From positions 1 through 7,671 of the forward strand of contig NZDM01000064.1 of the NCBI GenBank assembly GCA_002690085.1: DNA of 7,671 nt, written 5' to 3'. Origin of the DNA: Flavobacteriaceae bacterium (lineage in GTDB: Bacteria > Bacteroidota > Bacteroidia > Flavobacteriales > Flavobacteriaceae). The translations under genes and the position numbers were made by a program. Numbering within the stretch: the stretch's first letter is position 1; each line of letters begins with the position of its first letter. Shown piece by piece: positions 1 through 6,127 of the stretch. Below the pieces are notes generated by a model. It was not told where the DNA came from, made no database searches, and was given only the letters and a program-made list of their open reading frames with translations.

Positions 1-1318
1 CTAAAACAGCGTCTTTAAGATACTCACCGCCCAATATAAATACATTTGTGCCTTTAAAAAAACGATTGACCCTGTAGTTGAATTGCGCCCCCCCTTGGAA
101 AGTCGTTGTTTCTGAAATGCCGTAAGGCGGGCTGCTTAAATGGGTTTCTATTGCCGCCGGATCATCCGGGAAAATTCCGGTGTAATGGTCGCGGTTCGTT
201 CGCTGCCCTGAGAGGTAACCGATTAGAGCGCTCTTATCCTCATTAAAATTGATTTTATAATCCAAACTTCCCATCCATACATCGTGGGTGCGGTCTTCCG
301 CTTGTTGGTTCAAATGCGCGGTCTGGTCGACCATTTCTCCTCCGTAGCGGTATTCGTTTAAGTGACTGATACTGGCTTCTAATTTTTGATTTTCATTGGG
401 CAAATAGAAAAGGCTGGCTCCATAAGCTGTATTTTCCAGCGCAGGAAGTTCAGAAAAATTATCCCCATTGGCATCGTAATATTCCCGTGTTCTTTTGTTG
501 GCAAATAAGGCGATTCCTGTCGATTTGTCCTTTGAAACAAGTGTTGCATTTCCATTGAATATATTTTCATTGGCCGCCGATTTGATGCTTTGTTGAGCAT
601 AACTTATTTCTATATTATTGGATTTGGGGATTTTGGTGATTACATTTACGACCCCTCCAATGGCGCTAGAGCCATAGAGCGTTGAACCGCCGCCGCGAAT
701 GGTTTCTATCCTTTCAATCATATTGACGGGAATTTGTTCTAGGCCATACAGCCCGGTCAGTGGGCTAAAAATAGGCCTTCCATTGATAAGAATTTGAGAA
801 TAGCCGCCGGCCAAGCCGTTCATACGAAGCTGGGTGTAGTTGCACGTTTGACAGTTTGTTTCCACACGCAAACCGGGTTGAAACTTTAAACCCTCTGATA
901 AATTACAAGCCTGTACATTGTCTAAAGCAGTGCTGCTTAAAATATTGACAATAACAGGGGTGTTGGTTTTGCGTTTAAAGGTGCGGGTTCCTGTGATGAC
1001 CACTTCTTCTAAAAACGAATCTGCCTCCAATTGAAAATCGATATTTCTGTTTTGATTCGTGATTTGAATTTCTTTTTTTACGCTTATATAGCCTGTAAAA
1101 GAAACTTCAATGCTATAGACCCCAGCCCTTAAGCCTTCTAGTTTATAAGCGCCTTTTTCATCGGCAACTGTTCCTTTTTCAAGTCTTTTAATAAAAACGT
1201 TGGCAAAGGCCAAAGGGTTGTCTATGGATTGAATTTTTCCTTCAATGCTATACAACTGCCCGTGTAGAAAGGGAGCATTTAGCAGGCATAATAATAAGAT
1301 GCGGTTAATGGGTCTCAT
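1..1318 (-). CDS. TonB-dependent outer-membrane receptor, N-terminal part (3' end outside window)
   Basis: Reading the minus strand from the ATG at 1318 gives 439 uninterrupted codons that continue past the left edge, so only the N-terminal part is present. Residues 1-21 form a signal peptide (MRPINRILLLCLLNAPFLHG, then Q). About 24-100 form a carboxypeptidase-regulatory-like beta-sandwich (GTVADEKGAYKLEGL, then VSFTGY) typical of Bacteroidota receptors. A TonB-box/plug entry follows (EEVVITGTRTFKRKT, about 104-118). The plug runs to about 230, with RMNGL, QILINGRPIF, IERIETIRGGGSTLYGSSAI and GGVVNVITK motifs, and then the barrel begins. A CxxC pair (C156, C159) sits in the plug. Such receptors use TonB/ExbBD energy to import chelated metals, cofactors or sugars across the outer membrane. 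The gene diverges from a DtxR/MntR-type regulator, and ZIP and Feo genes lie nearby, so a metal chelate is the likely substrate; this is inference. The start is set by the signal peptide and by a promoter ending just upstream. Family assignment is firm; substrate is unknown. Confidence 0.93.
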   Translation of the reverse strand, partial: MRPINRILLLCLLNAPFLHGQLYSIEGKIQSIDNPLAFANVFIKRLEKGTVADEKGAYKLEGLRAGVYSIEVSFTGYISVKKEIQITNQNRNIDFQLEADSFLEEVVITGTRTFKRKTNTPVIVNILSSTALDNVQACNLSEGLKFQPGLRVETNCQTCNYTQLRMNGLAGGYSQILINGRPIFSPLTGLYGLEQIPVNMIERIETIRGGGSTLYGSSAIGGVVNVITKIPKSNNIEISYAQQSIKSAANENIFNGNATLVSKDKSTGIALFANKRTREYYDANGDNFSELPALENTAYGASLFYLPNENQKLEASISHLNEYRYGGEMVDQTAHLNQQAEDRTHDVWMGSLDYKINFNEDKSALIGYLSGQRTNRDHYTGIFPDDPAAIETHLSSPPYGISETTTFQGGAQFNYRVNRFFKGTNVFILGGEYLKDAVL

Positions 1319-1323
1319 TGGTG

Positions 1324-1354
1324 CAAAGATACTTCAATATTTAGATAAGACTAA
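1324..1354 (-). promoter_or_regulatory. Putative promoter of the TonB-dependent receptor
   Basis: On the minus strand TATCTTTG (1331-1324) matches the Bacteroidota -7 consensus TAnnTTTG. Exactly 19 bp upstream is TTAG (1354-1351), a one-base variant of the TTTG -33 element, which is also one arm of the palindrome at 1337-1358. The -7 element ends only 5 bases before the ATG at 1318, so the transcript would have almost no leader. The start point is inferred from consensus spacing. Confidence 0.6.
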
Positions 1355-1358
1355 AAAT
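1337..1358. promoter_or_regulatory. Palindromic candidate operator between the receptor and mntR
   Basis: The core is TTTAGATAAGACTAAA (1340-1355), with 5-bp perfect arms TTTAG and CTAAA around a 6-bp spacer. Extending outward, 8 of 9 arm positions pair over 1336-1359, with the only mismatch at 1339/1356. Each arm coincides with the -33-like element of one of the two divergent promoters. The placement suits a dimeric DtxR/MntR-type repressor, and the adjacent gene encodes one. Binding by that protein is inference; Fur or another regulator is possible. Confidence 0.55.
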
Positions 1359-1371
1359 TTATTTACATTTG
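1341..1371 (+). promoter_or_regulatory. Putative promoter of the mntR-ZIP operon
   Basis: TACATTTG (1364-1371) matches the -7 consensus TAnnTTTG, and TTAG (1341-1344) lies 19 bp upstream in the -33 position. Transcription would begin at about 1376, leaving a leader of about 10 bases before the ATG at 1386. No Shine-Dalgarno sequence is visible; the A-rich stretch before the start is normal for this phylum. The -33 region lies inside the palindrome, which predicts autoregulation. Confidence 0.6.
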
Positions 1372-1385
1372 TATAAAATAGTAAA

Positions 1386-2042
1386 ATGGCCACGCTTTCA
1401 GAAGAAAATTATTTAAAAGCAATTTTTCATTTGTCCAAGTACGACAAAACGGCGGTCAGCACCAATGCCATTGCCCAGAAAATGGAAACAAAGGCTTCTT
1501 CTGCGACCGACATGATTAAAAAACTGTTCGAAAAAGGGTTGATTGATTATCAGAAGTATAAGGGCGTAAAGCTTACCAAAAATGGCAGATTGGCTGCTGT
1601 ATCTGTGATTAGAAAGCACCGCTTGTGGGAAGTGTTTTTGGTAAATAAACTTCGCTTTTCTTGGGATGAAGTACATGAGGTCGCCGAACAATTAGAGCAC
1701 ATAAAGTCTAAAAAACTAACCCGTGAATTAGATGCCTTTTTAGAGTTCCCCACAGAAGATCCGCATGGTGATCCCATTCCAGATGCCAACGGAAACATGC
1801 CTTCTTCTCAAAAACTGTTGCTGGCCAAAGTCAAGCAGTTGCAACGCTGTATTTGCGTTGGTGTCAAAGACTCAACGCCAAAATTTTTACAGTATTTAGA
1901 CAAGCACAAAATTGCTTTGGGGACTGAAATAACGGTTCTTTCTAGAGAATCTTATGATGAATCCATGGCGGTAAAAATCAACAACATTCAACGGTCAATT
2001 TCCAAAGAAGTAGCCCATAATTTATTTGTAAAAATATCCTGA
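1386..2042 (+). CDS. mntR: DtxR/MntR-family metal-dependent transcriptional regulator
   Basis: This 218-residue protein has the DtxR-family layout. A winged helix-turn-helix covers about 1-65 (LSEENYLKAIFHLSK; helix with SSATDMIKKL; wing YKGVKLTKNG). A metal-binding dimerisation domain covers about 66-140 (RKHRLWE; EVHEVAEQLEH; HGDPIPD). A C-terminal SH3/FeoA-like domain covers about 150-218. By motif alignment from memory, H78, E82, H97, E101, E104 and H105 match known metal ligands. E101 sits where DtxR/IdeR has Cys102, so that position is MntR-like. The positions of B. subtilis MntR D8 and E11 are N8 and K11 here, so the first metal site is not canonical. Metal-loaded protein would bind operator DNA and repress uptake genes. 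It precedes a ZIP permease by two bases and diverges from a TonB receptor. Family assignment is firm; Mn versus Fe specificity is open, and the symbol is given on family grounds. Confidence 0.9.
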   Translation: MATLSEENYLKAIFHLSKYDKTAVSTNAIAQKMETKASSATDMIKKLFEKGLIDYQKYKGVKLTKNGRLAAVSVIRKHRLWEVFLVNKLRFSWDEVHEVAEQLEHIKSKKLTRELDAFLEFPTEDPHGDPIPDANGNMPSSQKLLLAKVKQLQRCICVGVKDSTPKFLQYLDKHKIALGTEITVLSRESYDESMAVKINNIQRSISKEVAHNLFVKIS

Positions 2043-2044
2043 AC

Positions 2045-2869
2045 ATGCTCGAAATTATCATTCAATATTTTGAATCTATCAACCCCGTTTTAGCCGCTTT
2101 TTACGCCTCGCTTTTTACTTGGATTTTAACCGCCCTCGGGGCTTCGCTTGTCTTTTTTTTTAAAGGCATGAATCGGGGCTTGCTTGATGGCATGCTTGGC
2201 TTTACGGGAGGCGTGATGGTGGCCGCCAGCTTTTGGAGTTTATTAGCTCCAGGTATAGCAATGAGTCCCGGTGAAGGTTTTGTCAAGGTCCTGCCTTCTG
2301 CCATTGGATTTGGATTGGGCGCATTGTTTTTATACGGTTTGGATAAAATACTCCCGCATTTGCACATCAATTTTAAAGAGAGTGAAAAAGAAGGTATTAA
2401 GTCTCCCTGGCACAGGACAACTTTACTAGTGTCGGCCATTACCATGCATAACATCCCAGAAGGCCTTGCGGTAGGGGTGTTGTTTGGAGGTGTAGCGGCT
2501 GGAATTCCAGAAGCAACCATTGGAGGAGCAGTGGCTTTGGCCTTAGGTATTGGCATTCAGAACTTTCCAGAAGGGATTGCAGTTTCTATGCCACTAAGAC
2601 GCCAAGGCGTTAGCCGTTTTAAGAGTTTTTGGTATGGCCAATTATCGGCTATTGTTGAGCCAGTAGCAGCCGTTTTTGGTGCTTTGGCAGTGACCTTTTT
2701 TACCCCCATTTTACCCTATGCATTGGCCTTTGCTGCAGGTGCAATGATTTTTGTGGTCGTGGAGGAGGTTATTCCAGAAACACAGCGTGATAAATATACG
2801 GACATAGCGACCCTGGGGTTTATAGTTGGGTTTATTGTCATGATGACCTTAGATGTGGCTTTGGGTTAG
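2045..2869 (+). CDS. ZIP-family divalent metal permease (GufA/ZupT-like)
   Basis: This 274-residue polytopic inner-membrane protein has roughly eight hydrophobic segments, the usual bacterial ZIP topology and length. The two signature metal-site helices are intact: HNIPEG at 135-140 (H135, N136, E139) and QNFPEG at 172-177 (Q172, N173, E176). A third conserved helix reads VEPVAAVFGA with E205, and EEVIPETQ follows at 240-247. A short linker with HLHINFKESEKEG (about 105-117) lies on one side of the membrane and could contact metal. ZIP proteins move Zn, Fe or Mn into the cytoplasm. The start lies two bases after the mntR stop, so the two genes are almost certainly co-transcribed, which favours Mn or Fe as the physiological cargo; this is inference. 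The stop codon overlaps the stop of the convergent peptide gene. A T9 run at 2153-2161 encodes FFF. Confidence 0.92.
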   Translation: MLEIIIQYFESINPVLAAFYASLFTWILTALGASLVFFFKGMNRGLLDGMLGFTGGVMVAASFWSLLAPGIAMSPGEGFVKVLPSAIGFGLGALFLYGLDKILPHLHINFKESEKEGIKSPWHRTTLLVSAITMHNIPEGLAVGVLFGGVAAGIPEATIGGAVALALGIGIQNFPEGIAVSMPLRRQGVSRFKSFWYGQLSAIVEPVAAVFGALAVTFFTPILPYALAFAAGAMIFVVVEEVIPETQRDKYTDIATLGFIVGFIVMMTLDVALG

Positions 2870-2994
2870 CACTTACAATCACCATCCTCACAATTTTTAG
2901 CGCTACTCCTTTTCCAAATTCTTTTCCTAAAAAGAAATAAAACAGCAGTTATAAAGGCTGCGAAAAGGACAATAGCTTCTAATATTGGGTTCAT
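2866..2994 (-). CDS. FeoB-associated Cys-rich membrane protein, 42 aa
   Basis: The minus strand from the ATG at 2994 encodes 42 residues beginning MNPILEAIVLFAAFITAVLF. One transmembrane helix (about 4-22) is followed by a basic stretch (RKRIWKRSSAK) and a Cys-rich tail, NCEDGDCKC, with C35, C40 and C42. This matches the small FeoB-associated Cys-rich membrane proteins commonly encoded just after feoB. The gene starts 4 bases after the feoB stop and would be the last gene of the feo unit. The helix followed by Arg/Lys predicts the Cys tail faces the cytoplasm, where it could bind iron or act as a redox element at the FeoB exit; the function is not established. Its TAA overlaps the TAG of the convergent ZIP gene by 3 bases (2867-2869 against 2866-2868, sharing two). 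It is too short for common ORF cut-offs. Confidence 0.82.
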   Translation of the reverse strand: MNPILEAIVLFAAFITAVLFLFRKRIWKRSSAKNCEDGDCKC

Positions 2995-2998
2995 ATGA

Positions 2999-5101
2999 TT
3001 AGTTTAGAATTTGAAACGCGATCAAAGCAAAAATATACGCAATTATACTCATGCCCACAAGCTGTACCATTGGCCACTTCCAACTTTTAGTTTCCCTTTT
3101 TACTATAGCAAGGGTGCTCATGCACTGCATGGCAAAGGCATAAAAAAGCAACAGTGAAATTCCCGAGGCTAGCGTAAAGACTTTCCGACCATCACTGTAC
3201 CGCTCATTGGCCATTTTTGTTTTGATGGTGTCAATACTTTCATCTTCTGAGGCACTTCCTACGCTATAAATTGTGGCTAGAGTTCCAACAAATACCTCTC
3301 TTGCGGCAAAAGAAGCGACCAATCCAATCCCTATTTTCCAATCATAGCCCAAGGGTCTAATAACGGGTTCTATCGTTTTACCAACAATGCCTATGTAGGA
3401 GTGTTCTAAACGGTAAGCAGCGATTTTATCGTCAAGCTCACCCTTTGGGATGTCAATGTTATTTTGGGTAATAATAATTTCAGCATTATTAAATTTTTCA
3501 CCTGGCCCAAAGGACGCCATGACCCATAGTATAATAGAAATGGCCAAGATAATTTTTCCCGCTTCCAAAACAAAGGTTTTGGTTTTTTCAATTACAGTAA
3601 TGAGCACATTTTTAATTAAAGGCAATTTGTAATTTGGCATTTCCACAACAAAAAAGGACTTGCGCTCTTTTTTCATAACGCGGTCTAATACATACGCTGA
3701 AAAAATGGCCATTCCAAAGCCAATAAGATAGAGCGACATTAAGGTTAATGCTTGGTAGCTTAATCCCAAAAAAGTGTCTTCTGGGATGATCAAAGCAATG
3801 ATGATAAGGTAAACTGGCAGTCGCGCGGCACAGGTTGTAAAAGGTACGACCAAAATGGTGATCAATCTTTCTTTCCAATTTTCGATGTTTCGGGTGGCCA
3901 TAACAGCAGGAATGGCACAGGCCGTCCCAGAAATTAATGGGACCACACTTTTCCCACTGATGCCAAAACGCCGCATGATGCGGTCCATTAAAAACACAAC
4001 CCGGCTCATATAGCCACTTTCTTCAAGAATAGAAATAAACAGAAACAAAAAGGCAATTTGTGGAATGAATATCACCACCCCTCCAATTCCCGATACCACC
4101 CCTTCGGCGACCAACTCAGTTAGTTTGCCGCCATTGGGGAAACTGTTTTTGACCCACTCTGCCAAGCTGGCAAAGGTGGTGTCTATCAAATCCATTGGAA
4201 AGGTTGCCCAGTCATAAATCGCCTCAAAAATGGTCATTAATATCCCAAAGAAGATAAGGTAACCCCATATTTTATGTGTTAAAATTCGATCTAGTTTACT
4301 CCTGAGGTCTTTGGCTTTTGAACGGTCTATGACCTGACATATTTTGAGCACCCCATTGATAAATTGATACCGCTTTATGGCCTCTAGTTGTTGCAGGCGT
4401 TTGAGTTCTGAAATGGACTTGGTTCGAAACTGTGAAACATCCAGTTCTTTGCGCGCCAATTTACCAAAATTCACATCTTGGGCAATGACCAACCACAGTC
4501 TGTATACTTCTTGATTTGGAAAGGCTTTCTGCAAGCGTTCAAAATAATCAACATCTATACTTCTGGCATCCAGGCACTGTTTTTTTGGTAGAGTTTTATA
4601 ACCTTCAATTAAGCTTTTTAATACTTGGAGCCCTGTGCCTTTTCTTGTACTGACCAAAGCGATTTTGGTGTTTAACAGTTTTTCAAGTTTAGGGATGTCT
4701 ATTGTAATGCCTTTTCTGGCCATGACATCGCTCATATTGATTACCAAGATCGTTGGAATTTTTAAGTCTTTAATTTGGGTAAATAGGAGCAGATTTCGCT
4801 TTAGATTCTCGACATCAGCAACGACAACAGCCACATCTGGGAAGTCTTTATCTTTTTTGTTGAGTAACAATTCGATGACTACATTTTCATCAATAGAGGA
4901 CGCGTTGAGGCTGTATGTCCCGGGTAAATCCAAGATATGTGCTTTGACGCCGCGGGATAATTTACAAACCCCCTCTTTTTTATCGACTGTAATGCCTGGA
5001 TAATTCCCTACTTTTTGATTCAAGCCCGTTAGTGCATTGAACACCGAAGTTTTTCCGGTGTTTGGGTTCCCAATGAGCGCAACCTTGATTTGTTTACCCA
5101 T
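2999..5101 (-). CDS. feoB: Ferrous iron transport protein B (GTP-dependent Fe2+ permease)
   Basis: From the ATG at 5101 this encodes 700 residues, a normal FeoB length. The N-terminal G domain has G1 GNPNTGKTS (11-19), the switch region GNYPGITVDKKEG with G2 T38, G3 DLPG (58-61), G4 NMSD (122-125) and a G5-like STRKG (151-155). A helical GDI-type linker follows to about 275. The membrane domain begins at about 280 and carries both gate motifs: SGTACAIPAVMATR (391-404, C395) and ASFAAREVFVGTLATIY (596-612). C424 (FTTCAAR) and C660 (MQCMSTL) are further membrane cysteines. FeoB moves Fe2+ into the cytoplasm, gated by its G domain. The chosen start gives an 8-base overlap with feoA (ATGGGTAA), a coupled arrangement. 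An in-frame TTG at 5113 would add only four residues and is less likely. All key motifs are intact. Confidence 0.96.
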   Translation of the reverse strand: MGKQIKVALIGNPNTGKTSVFNALTGLNQKVGNYPGITVDKKEGVCKLSRGVKAHILDLPGTYSLNASSIDENVVIELLLNKKDKDFPDVAVVVADVENLKRNLLLFTQIKDLKIPTILVINMSDVMARKGITIDIPKLEKLLNTKIALVSTRKGTGLQVLKSLIEGYKTLPKKQCLDARSIDVDYFERLQKAFPNQEVYRLWLVIAQDVNFGKLARKELDVSQFRTKSISELKRLQQLEAIKRYQFINGVLKICQVIDRSKAKDLRSKLDRILTHKIWGYLIFFGILMTIFEAIYDWATFPMDLIDTTFASLAEWVKNSFPNGGKLTELVAEGVVSGIGGVVIFIPQIAFLFLFISILEESGYMSRVVFLMDRIMRRFGISGKSVVPLISGTACAIPAVMATRNIENWKERLITILVVPFTTCAARLPVYLIIIALIIPEDTFLGLSYQALTLMSLYLIGFGMAIFSAYVLDRVMKKERKSFFVVEMPNYKLPLIKNVLITVIEKTKTFVLEAGKIILAISIILWVMASFGPGEKFNNAEIIITQNNIDIPKGELDDKIAAYRLEHSYIGIVGKTIEPVIRPLGYDWKIGIGLVASFAAREVFVGTLATIYSVGSASEDESIDTIKTKMANERYSDGRKVFTLASGISLLLFYAFAMQCMSTLAIVKRETKSWKWPMVQLVGMSIIAYIFALIAFQILN

Positions 5102-5327
5102 CGATTCTATCAATTAAAATAAGCGCGGCGGTGTCCTTTCTAATGGCCAAAAAACTGTCGTTTACGTTTAAGTAAAGGGGGTCTGAAAAAGGCGCTAATT
5201 GTAAAAGCTTGACCTCGTTGCCAGGGAGGCACCCCATCTCCAAAAGTTTGAGTGGAATATCTTTTGAAGAGCTGTCGATTATGACCCCGCGCTCTCCTTT
5301 TTTTAAATCAGCTATTGTCAGCCCCAT
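5094..5327 (-). CDS. feoA: Ferrous iron transport protein A (SH3-like)
   Basis: This 77-residue cytosolic protein has the FeoA/SH3 pattern: the opening TIADLKKGERGVI, the central LKLLEMGCLPGNEVKLL, and the C-terminal strand AIRKDTAALILIDRI. In the family, FeoA is a small partner needed for FeoB-dependent Fe2+ uptake. Here it is a separate gene, not fused to FeoB as in some Bacteroidota. Its last 8 bases overlap the start of feoB, indicating translational coupling. It begins 43 bases after the stop of the sco gene on the same strand, and that gap contains a -7-like element and a palindromic motif, so an independent iron- or manganese-responsive promoter is plausible, with read-through from sco also possible. 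Confidence 0.94.
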   Translation of the reverse strand: MGLTIADLKKGERGVIIDSSSKDIPLKLLEMGCLPGNEVKLLQLAPFSDPLYLNVNDSFLAIRKDTAALILIDRIDG

Positions 5328-5331
5328 TCTT

Positions 5332-5350
5332 ATTTAGATTCATTTTAAAT
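5332..5350. promoter_or_regulatory. Candidate operator upstream of feoA, similar to the mntR-region palindrome
   Basis: ATTTAGATTCATTTTAAAT (5332-5350) has 5-bp inverted arms ATTTA and TAAAT around a 9-bp centre. Its first eight bases, ATTTAGAT, are identical to 1339-1346 in the candidate mntR/receptor operator. It lies between the putative feoA -7 element and the feoA start, where a bound repressor would block transcription. The DNA is AT-rich and the arms are short, so chance similarity is possible. Confidence 0.35.
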
Positions 5351-5354
5351 CAAA

Positions 5355-5362
5355 CAAAAGTA
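5355..5362 (-). promoter_or_regulatory. Putative -7 element of a feoA promoter
   Basis: On the minus strand TACTTTTG (5362-5355) fits TAnnTTTG, 27 bases before the feoA ATG. No convincing TTTG is found at the 19-bp position upstream, so this promoter would be weak or activator-dependent, or the genes are read from the sco promoter. Confidence 0.4.
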
Positions 5363-5370
5363 ACAAAAGA

Positions 5371-6045
5371 TCACTTATACATACTGGCTTTTAACACTTT
5401 TATATCATCTAAAAGTGTTTTTATCGCCTCCGGATCTGTGCCATCGTAAAATCCACGAATTTGTTTGTTGGCGTCTATGAGCATAAAATTTTCGGTATGA
5501 ATCATGTCGTAAGGCCCGCCATCTCCAGATGTTTTTACGGCCAAATAGGAGGTTCTAGCCAGGTCGTAAATTTGCTTTTTATCGCCAGTAACCAAGTTCC
5601 ATTTAGAGTCGATAATCCCTTTTCTTTTGGCATAACGCTGCAATTGTGCGACGCTGTCAATTTCTGGTGTAACAGAATGGGATAATAAAAGAATATCTGG
5701 ATCTGAAAGCGTTTCTTGCTGAATTTCATACATGTGTTCAGTCATGATGGGACAAATGGTTTGGCATGTGGTAAAAAAGAAATCGGCGACATAGATTTTA
5801 CCATCATAATCCGCCTGTGTAATACTCTCTCCGTTTTGATTCACAAGTGCAAAGTCGGCAATCTTATGGTATTTTTTTTGGTACTGAATGCTGCTATCGA
5901 CCAATTCCGGATTCACTTGTGCCGGCTGGTAAATGGGCAGCACCCTTTCGGTCTTTAATATGTTGTAAAAAGCCGTTAGAATAAGTATGGAAAGCCCACC
6001 TATGGTCGCTATAAATATCCAGTATTTTTTGAGTGTCTTCAGCAT
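5371..6045 (-). CDS. Sco1/SenC/PrrC-family copper-binding, thioredoxin-like protein
   Basis: The chosen start at 6045 gives 224 residues. One N-terminal membrane anchor (about 9-30, YWIFIATIGGLSILILTAFY) is followed by a periplasm-facing thioredoxin-like domain. The Sco copper ligands are intact: a CxxxC motif (TCQTICP, C94 and C98) and a distal His (MIHTENFMLID, H183). Sco proteins deliver copper to, or reduce, the CuA site of cytochrome c oxidase, and some act as thiol-disulfide reductants. The open frame extends upstream to an ATG at 6162, but that extension has no family character, adds residues before the membrane anchor, and spans a good -7 element at 6064-6071, so the inner ATG is preferred. 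The gene lies 43 bases upstream of feoA on the same strand and diverges from rseP. No oxidase genes are in view, so its partner cannot be named. Confidence 0.92.
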   Translation of the reverse strand: MLKTLKKYWIFIATIGGLSILILTAFYNILKTERVLPIYQPAQVNPELVDSSIQYQKKYHKIADFALVNQNGESITQADYDGKIYVADFFFTTCQTICPIMTEHMYEIQQETLSDPDILLLSHSVTPEIDSVAQLQRYAKRKGIIDSKWNLVTGDKKQIYDLARTSYLAVKTSGDGGPYDMIHTENFMLIDANKQIRGFYDGTDPEAIKTLLDDIKVLKASMYK

Positions 6046-6063
6046 ACTTTTTAAATCCAAAGA

Positions 6064-6071
6064 CAAAGGTA
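6064..6071 (-). promoter_or_regulatory. Putative -7 element of the sco promoter
   Basis: On the minus strand TACCTTTG (6071-6064) is an exact TAnnTTTG match placed 18 bases before the preferred sco ATG at 6045. The -33 position holds TTCA rather than TTTG. The element supports the short form of Sco because the longer reading frame would begin upstream of the transcription start. Confidence 0.5.
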
Positions 6072-6127
6072 CAATACAAAGCTTAAAAAGTGAATTAAAA
6101 TTGAACTCAAATCTGTTTTTAATTGGT

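Noticed and set aside
379..600. Minus-strand 73-codon open frame
   Set aside because: It lies in another frame of the TonB receptor, whose own frame is open throughout and has clear family motifs.
1892..1913. Sequence resembling the mntR operator (TATTTAGACAAGCACAAAA)
   Set aside because: It lies inside the mntR coding region, encodes ordinary QYLDKHK residues, and lacks the right-hand palindrome arm, so it is most likely chance.
2101..2556. Minus-strand 151-codon open frame opposite the ZIP gene
   Set aside because: It is rich in Pro, Ala and Lys as expected of an antisense shadow of membrane-helix codons, and the ZIP frame is unmistakable.
2898..2905. TAGCGCTA palindrome within the small Cys-rich gene
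   Set aside because: It is too short and lacks a loop, so it is not a credible terminator or operator.
4635..5003. Plus-strand 122-codon open frame opposite feoB
   Set aside because: It is the antisense shadow of the FeoB G domain, with no promoter or family-like sequence.
5102..5113. TTG start adding four residues to FeoB
   Set aside because: The ATG at 5101 places the G1 motif at the usual distance and gives a normal coupled overlap with feoA; the TTG extension has no support.
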